From: Meghimatium bilineatum
Taxonomy: Eukaryota; Mollusca; Gastropoda; Stylommatophora; Philomycidae
Direction of reading: 5' to 3'
DNA length: 64,000 nt
Assembly: GCA_034231615.1 (NCBI GenBank)
Contig: CM067311.1
Coordinates: 15,595,360-15,659,359 of the forward strand
This document shows positions 58,050 to 64,000 of the stretch, in pieces. Both the position numbers and the translations under genes were made by a program. The notes below the pieces were generated by a model, which saw only the letters and a list, made by a program, of their open reading frames with translations, did no database searches and was not told the DNA's origin. The first letter of the stretch is position 1. Every line of letters starts with the position of its first letter.

Positions 58050-58340
58050 TCCCTAGCATTCCGTACGCCCAGCGTGCGACTTCACTAGGATTTGTTCACT
58101 TTCCAGATACCGCTTCATTCTGTGATCAACTTTTCTCTCTTTAGTCTTCCCAACACAACTTATGAGACTGATCGGTCGGTAAATGGATACGTTGATTTAT
58201 ATTTTCCTTTCTTTACTGTGTGCTTTGTGATTGGCATCTCTCCATATTTGAGACACTAATTTTTTCCAGCCGAGTTAGAAAATCTCTTGCAGTTTACTCG
58301 TAGCGGTTCCATTCAGTTTAACATTTCATTAGTAATTTTA
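58050..58340 (-). mobile_element. LINE reverse-transcriptase relic, N-terminal RT block
   Basis: Minus strand reads WKKLVSQIWRDANHKAHSKE, then INVSIYRPISLISCVGKTKE, RKVDHRMKRYLESEQILVK. This matches the known LINE RT block 'WrdA.i.pi.Kkgkd...YRPISLlscvgKl.Ermv..Rl..yLE'. Frame changes occur. It differs from the C-terminal pieces elsewhere in being from the front of the RT domain. Confidence 0.75.
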
Positions 58341-58367
58341 ACTGTGCCGGGTGACTTTCAAGAACAT

Positions 58368-58655
58368 CACTCAAAACTATCATTACTTGAAGAACGTCAC
58401 ACAAACCTATCATCACTTAAAAAAAGTTACTCCAAACTATCATCACTTGAAGAAAGTGATTCAAAACTATCATTACTTGAAGAACGTAACACAAACCTAT
58501 CATTACTTGAAGAACGTCACACAAACCTATCATCACTTGAAGAAAGTGACTAAAACCTATCATCACTTGAAAAAAGTTACTCCAAACTATCATCACTTGA
58601 AGAAAGTGATTCAAAACTATCATCACTTAAAGAAAGTGACTCAAAACTATCAGTA
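58368..58655. repeat. Minisatellite, 30 bp x 9.6
   Basis: Unit actatcatcacttgaagaa plus agtgattcaaa with substitutions. Divisible by 3, so decapeptide frames occur on both strands. Confidence 0.94.
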
Positions 58656-58724
58656 TTTGAAAAACGAAGTGTGTACGTAAATATTTGTAATCAAGAGTCC
58701 GTCATTAACAGTAAACATCTACCA

Positions 58725-58815
58725 TCTGTAATTCAAAATTCTAATAAACATCTACTTTCTATAAATCATTAAAATAATAAACATCTACTATCTATAAGTC
58801 ATTAATAATACTAGT
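58725..58815. repeat. Short array, about 30 bp x 3
   Basis: Recurring aataaacatctacta/ttctataaatcatta-type units. Confidence 0.8.
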
Positions 58816-59146
58816 CAACAATTTTTCAAACTTTGTTATTACCAGACTTTAAATGCATATTTCTTATTGATTTTGAATTTCTGGTTCCAAATATCATAAT
58901 GAAATTCCCCAATTGACTATGGTTTTTTTTAATGATGAAATTTCAGCAATATAAATTTCCTGTATACTTGTTTAATCTCTTTGGAATACAGTTATTACTT
59001 ACACTTTAGCATTATAAAACTTGTCATTACAAACTCAAGTTAAAGTAATAATCCACTATAAAATGTTAGAACAAATGAAAAACACTATTCAAAGTTCACA
59101 TATAATGTTCTAAAAGTCATATGGCATATTTGAACCCCTACCGTCA
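58816..59146. other. Unassigned AT-rich region
   Basis: No recognisable feature. Confidence 0.4.
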
Positions 59147-60480
59147 TTATTTAGTCGCTGTTCGAGCTCTATTTGCTTGCTTCTTGTAGTAAATCGATGA
59201 GGTGTCTCTTATCACAGTGCAACAGTAATCAGAAAGCATTGAAGGGCTCCAATTGCCTTGATACCTTGTCTCCATAGCAGCAATGTCTGGGTGAAATTGT
59301 TCACCATATGCATCACTGACAGCTCCGCAGTTTGACTTTAAAAAGTCCAGGTGAGAATCCAGAAAATGAATTTTTAAAGGCATGTTGCAGCCTTTTATAC
59401 TTCAGAAAGTGATTTTCTACAATTTCTTTGTAATTATCAGATCTGTTGTTTCCAAGAAAAGTGTATACCACTGATTTAAATGCTAGCAATGCTTCTTTTT
59501 TCCTTTCCATGCAACAAGCAAAGAAACTCATCATCACGAAGACGTTTTCATATTTGCAGACCAACAAATACTCCCTCTCTTATTTCGGTTTCACTCAGTC
59601 TTGGAAAATGTTCTGAAGAGGTATTTGAAGACATTATCAGTTTTATCCATTGCCTTGGCAATGTTTTTCATGAGACCCAGATTAATGTGTAAAAGTGACA
59701 ACAAAATCTTTCTACTGTCAACTAGTGACGGATGGGTTCTTCACATTCTTAATGCCACGCTGTAATTGAGTGTCTGATGTGGCCAATGTCTTCTTGTGTA
59801 ATGGTCAATTCATCCACGACTATCCCACTCATAGAGAAAGCAACGGTGTTTAGTTTATCCACATTGTAGCCTCAGCGAAAGAGCTACCACTTTTAGGTCC
59901 CCATATAGTGACCAATGATGGTGATCGTAGTTTATACACTTCCAAAGTTCCTTAAAATTTCCATGTTTAATATTTCTTTCATATGAAATGAATGACCAGC
60001 TGAAATTGACAGTAAAGCATTACGATTATTCAACAAAAAACCAGTTTTAAGACCTGTCATGGAAGAATCAATGAAAAGTATCCACTCTTCCGTGTTATAC
60101 TTGATATTGAGAACTGCCATTAAACCAGAAATGTTGTAGCACACAGACAGGTACCTCTTTATTAAAAAGAACTTAGTAAGCGGCTTCTGGCGGTTCCTAA
60201 ACACAGAAATTTAACATCTTCTGCAAGAATATTCCACTGCGGTAATCTGGAACACAGAAGCTCCGACTTGTTTTTCAGTAAATTCAGGTCTCATACAAGA
60301 TCATTCAGTTAACTTTGAGTTATTAAGTGTGGTTTTGTTGATATAGTTTGTTCAAATTCTAGGTCTTTTGAGGTTGATGGCTCAGAAATGTTCTCCTCTT
60401 TGTCATCGGAAGCAGCTGAAAATGATTTTGGCACTTTGGGAACTATTAGGGCATTATTATGTGGTACCGGATGTATTGGA
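59147..60480 (-). pseudogene. Degraded pseudogene of an uncharacterised invertebrate protein family
   Basis: Minus-strand pieces read in order: QYPIHPVPHNNALIVPKVPK, LNDLV-stop-DLNLLKNKSELL, CSRLPQWNILAEDVKF, SGLMAVLNIKYNTEEWILFI, DSSMTGLKTGFLLNNRNALL, LHINLGLMKNIAKAMDK, FPRLSETEIREGVFVGLQI, LGNNRSDNYKEIVENHF, and at the end MPLKIHFLDSHLDFLKSNCG, AVSDAYGEQFHPDIAAMETR, YQGNWSPSMLSDYCC. From memory, the same order occurs in long uncharacterised proteins found in many copies in some arthropod, cnidarian and mollusc genomes; I know of no assigned function. Several stops and at least four frameshifts. Middle segments (about 59700-59930) are compressed relative to the family as I remember it, so internal deletion is likely. 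Confidence 0.72.
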
Positions 60481-60529
60481 TACTGTACAGTTCATTTGTT
60501 CTTTTTGGGTATTCCTTTCCAATTGGAGG

Positions 60530-60915
60530 TACAAAGTGACGATATAAAGTGACGATATAAAGTGACGATATACAAATTGACGATACAAAGTGGCTATATA
60601 CAAAGTGACGACACAAAGTGACAATATACAAAGTGACGATATAAAGTGACGATATAAAGTGACGATATACAAAGTGACGATATACAAAGTGACGATATAT
60701 GGTGACGACATACAAAGTGACGATATAAAGTGACGATATACAAAGTGACGATATACAAAGTGACGATATATGGTGACGACATACAAAGTGACGATATACA
60801 AAGTGACGATATAAAGTGACGATATACAAAGTGACGATATACAAAGTGACGATATAAAGTGACGATATACAAAGTGACGATACAAAGTGACAATACAAAG
60901 TGACAATACAAAGTA
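60530..60915. repeat. Minisatellite of 12-18-bp units
   Basis: gtgacgatata with optional caaa/taaa in many combinations. Longer blocks (with atggtgacgacatac) are duplicated. Confidence 0.93.
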
Positions 60916-61261
60916 TGCACCAATCTGCTTTATGAATTATTCTGGATAAAGACTAGTCTGTAGTTATCAAAAGGTAAAAAGTTGTATAAGTAACAATAAG
61001 ATGTTGCCCTTAATGTGGGTCTTAGATCTATGTACGCATACTGGTAGTATCATGACACATTGACCTTCAAGTATAAGTCTAGTGCTAACAAATATAAACG
61101 ATAGCTCTCAAAAGGATTTAAAGTGAAGTGTTGGGCAAAAAATTTGGTAATCCTCGAAACGTGTTCGCTCAAAAATCAGCTTTAAGTTGTAAAGTCTTAA
61201 TACCTAAACTCACACAACAAATTAAATATTGGTTTAGTTGTGAAATATCTCAATTTTATCA
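60916..61261. other. Unassigned region
   Basis: No recognisable feature. Confidence 0.4.
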
Positions 61262-62250
<989 letters not shown>

Positions 62251-62913
62251 GGATGGCTAGATCATAATAAGAGGCGGCAATTACTAAAAGAAATTGTTGA
62301 ATTTCAAATTGCGTATCAATTCACACAAAAAAACTAAAACAGCAACTTCGCTTGGAGGATATTTTGCATACTGAAGTCATACAGAGTAACTTGTCTTGCC
62401 ATTCCCAATTTTTTCCGTGCCTTTCATTGGCTAAGTACACAGTATACGGATAGCTACAAATGATCAGTAGTTTTAGACAAAATAAGAAACGTTGTATAAA
62501 ATTAGCAAGCAGGGTTATTACAGAGAAGGACTTCATAAATATTGTAGATTAGTGAAATTTAAGCTATATATAGTAGCAACCGCCTCATTCTGTGATTCAT
62601 GTTCCTTGATCTTTGTATATCTAGAATTCCATGCACCAGACACTGTTTTATATATTCACAAAATAATTACCCACGTTATTTATTTATAGTTCACGTCACT
62701 ATATCTTAGTATTCGCTAAAAGGTGAAGACCAGCCCCTGGGGTATTGCGCCGGGAATTACGTCTTCTGTCGTTTCTTTCAAGACTGGGTCAGGGTTCTGT
62801 TTATATGTTATTTTCCAACTCTTGTCATTTTGGTTTACTTTCATTTGAAATCTGCTTGTAATTTGCAAGTTACGATGTATTTTTGTGTGCTTCATTTCGT
62901 CTTTCCTCTAAGT
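62251..62913. other. Unassigned region
   Basis: No recognisable gene; short frames only. Confidence 0.4.
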
Positions 62914-62924
62914 ATTTAGCGATA

Positions 62925-63432
62925 TTCTTTTTATTATTATTATTATTTAATTCCTGCGTTATTTCCGCTAATTTAATTCCTGCGTTATTCCGGTGCTATC
63001 ATATGGATGTGAGAGCTGGAAAAGCTCTCTATTGTCAGAAAAGAAATTACTGAGTTTCGAGAACAAATGTCTTCGTAGGATAACGAACACCCATTGGAGT
63101 GAATTCAAATTGAATGATAAAATCAGAGAAGAGACACATCAAAATTTCATCACAGATGTTATCAGAAAACGCCGCTGGTCATACATCGGGCATGTCCTAC
63201 GCGCAGACACCAACAGAATACATCACCAGTCTCTTGAATGGATACCTACAGGCAAAAGAGCAAGGGGTAGGCCAAAAGAAACACTCAGAAGAACAATACT
63301 TAGAGAAAGTAATACAACCAATAATCATACTATTCAAGAACTGCACAGAATTGCTTTGAACAGACAGAATTGGAGAGACCTGACCTCTGCCCTATGCGCT
63401 AACTTCAGCGCAAAAGGAAAATGAATGAATGA
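62925..63432 (+). mobile_element. LINE insertion, group L-A, open frame, TSD
   Basis: Exact 11-bp duplication atttagcgata (62914-62924 and 63433-63443). The 143-codon frame (62993-63424) reads SYGCESWKSSLLSEKKLLSF, ENKCLRRITNTHWSEFKLND, KRRWSYIGHVLRADTNRIHH, QSLEWIPTGKRARGRPKETL, then LNRQNWRDLTSALCANFSAK and GK-stop, without internal stops. Then (AATG)n. The 5' end carries (TTA)n and a 26-27-bp tandem duplication of LINE sequence (taatttaattcctgcgttat), typical of imprecise 5' joining. Confidence 0.92.
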
Positions 63433-63508
63433 ATTTAGCGATAGTATCTGTTATAGCGTGTTACCGGTTGAATTTCTGCCAGCATCTTTATATTCCTCCG
63501 TTACACCA

Positions 63509-63805
63509 TGTAGAGGTTCTAACAAAACTTAAATTGAAGAAAGAATTATTAAATCAAATAACTATCAGGCAAGTAAAATATGTTGGACACATTAAAAGAC
63601 ATGACAGCGTGATAAAGATCTTACTTTAGGGTAAAGTCGAAGGGAGTCGAACAAGAGGTATGCAGAATACAAGTGGGAGAGAAATATCACAAGATGGACA
63701 GGTTACAGTCTAGCAGAGTGCACTACAAAAACAAGAGACATGGGATGTTGGAGGTCTGTTGCATCCAACCCTCGGTGCGGAGACGGTACTTGATAATGAT
63801 GATGA
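63509..63805 (+). mobile_element. LINE insertion, group L-C, (GAT)n tail, TSD
   Basis: An 8-bp duplication, ttacacca (63501-63508 and 63806-63813). 297 bp, frameshifted, including ITIRQVKYVGHIKRHDSVIK, then SLAEC-like WTGYSLAECTTKTRD in another frame, ending gataatgatgatga. Confidence 0.83.
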
Positions 63806-63813
63806 TTACACCA

Positions 63814-64000
63814 CTGTAAGGTTTTCCTTGACAAAAATATGCCTACTGAATATTATAAGAGTATTAGGTTCAATACAGAAAGATCATACGAATATCATCG
63901 ATAGAAAAAAAGAAGAACATTGATGTTATGAAATTACTGAAACTAAATGAAGGGTGGCTTCTGAATACCATCATAAAAAGTAAGTCATAGTAGTTTGGAC
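63814..64000. other. Unassigned end of window
   Basis: No recognisable feature. Confidence 0.4.

Overview
This window looks like intergenic or intronic DNA from an animal, most likely a soft-bodied invertebrate (a mollusc or other lophotrochozoan is my best guess, at low confidence). It is AT-rich. I found no intact host gene, no rRNA, no functional tRNA, no CRISPR array and no bacterial-style operon. Every long open frame I examined is one of three things: a tandem array whose unit length keeps a frame open, a decayed reverse-transcriptase fragment, or a short chance frame. Many such frames have only TTG or GTG as a possible start, which carries little weight in a eukaryote.

Three kinds of sequence fill the window. 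(1) Non-LTR retrotransposon (LINE) debris: about 25 pieces, nearly all 5'-truncated and holding only the end of the reverse-transcriptase ORF. I sort them by C-terminal protein motif and 3' tail into groups labelled L-A to L-K (my labels). L-A ends in (AATG)n, L-B in (GATA)n and L-C in (GAT)n. Several have target-site duplications (TSDs) that can be read directly: L-A at 5325-6201, 17584-17764 and 62925-63432; L-B at 11994-12301, 34748-35132 and 37295-37705; L-C at 63509-63805; L-K at 22414-22510. (2) Short non-autonomous elements. Two related (GAA)n-tailed retroposons, G1 (about 281 bp) and G2 (about 158 bp), share a 3' module that can fold into a hairpin. There are also tRNA-derived SINE remnants and hAT-like MITEs, one with perfect 8-bp TSDs at 19086-19249. 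(3) About 45 local tandem arrays with units of 11-74 bp, mostly unrelated to each other, plus long microsatellites. By eye these cover about a fifth of the window.

Layout: 1-5 kb holds arrays, a G1 copy and a tRNA-SINE. 4.9-7 kb is a nest of LINE pieces with a G2 insertion. 8-11 kb is almost all minisatellite. 12-18 kb is LINE debris with nested insertions and one minisatellite grown inside a LINE. 18-31 kb holds G2, a hAT MITE, a perfect 171-bp inverted repeat (22780-22950 / 23204-23374), a TA-centred foldback, an RT core and a 100-N assembly gap. 31-44 kb holds an RT/RNase H LINE relic, arrays and one unexplained 188-codon ORF. 44-58 kb is arrays, hammerhead-like cores, a long CAG/TAG-type array and an L-B copy. 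58-61 kb has an RT relic and a degraded pseudogene of a protein family I recognise only by recall from invertebrate genomes. 61-64 kb has a very long (ATCT)n tract and two LINE insertions.

The genes do not form a pathway. The coherent biology is a retrotransposition ecosystem of truncated LINEs, non-autonomous partners and locally expanding repeats.
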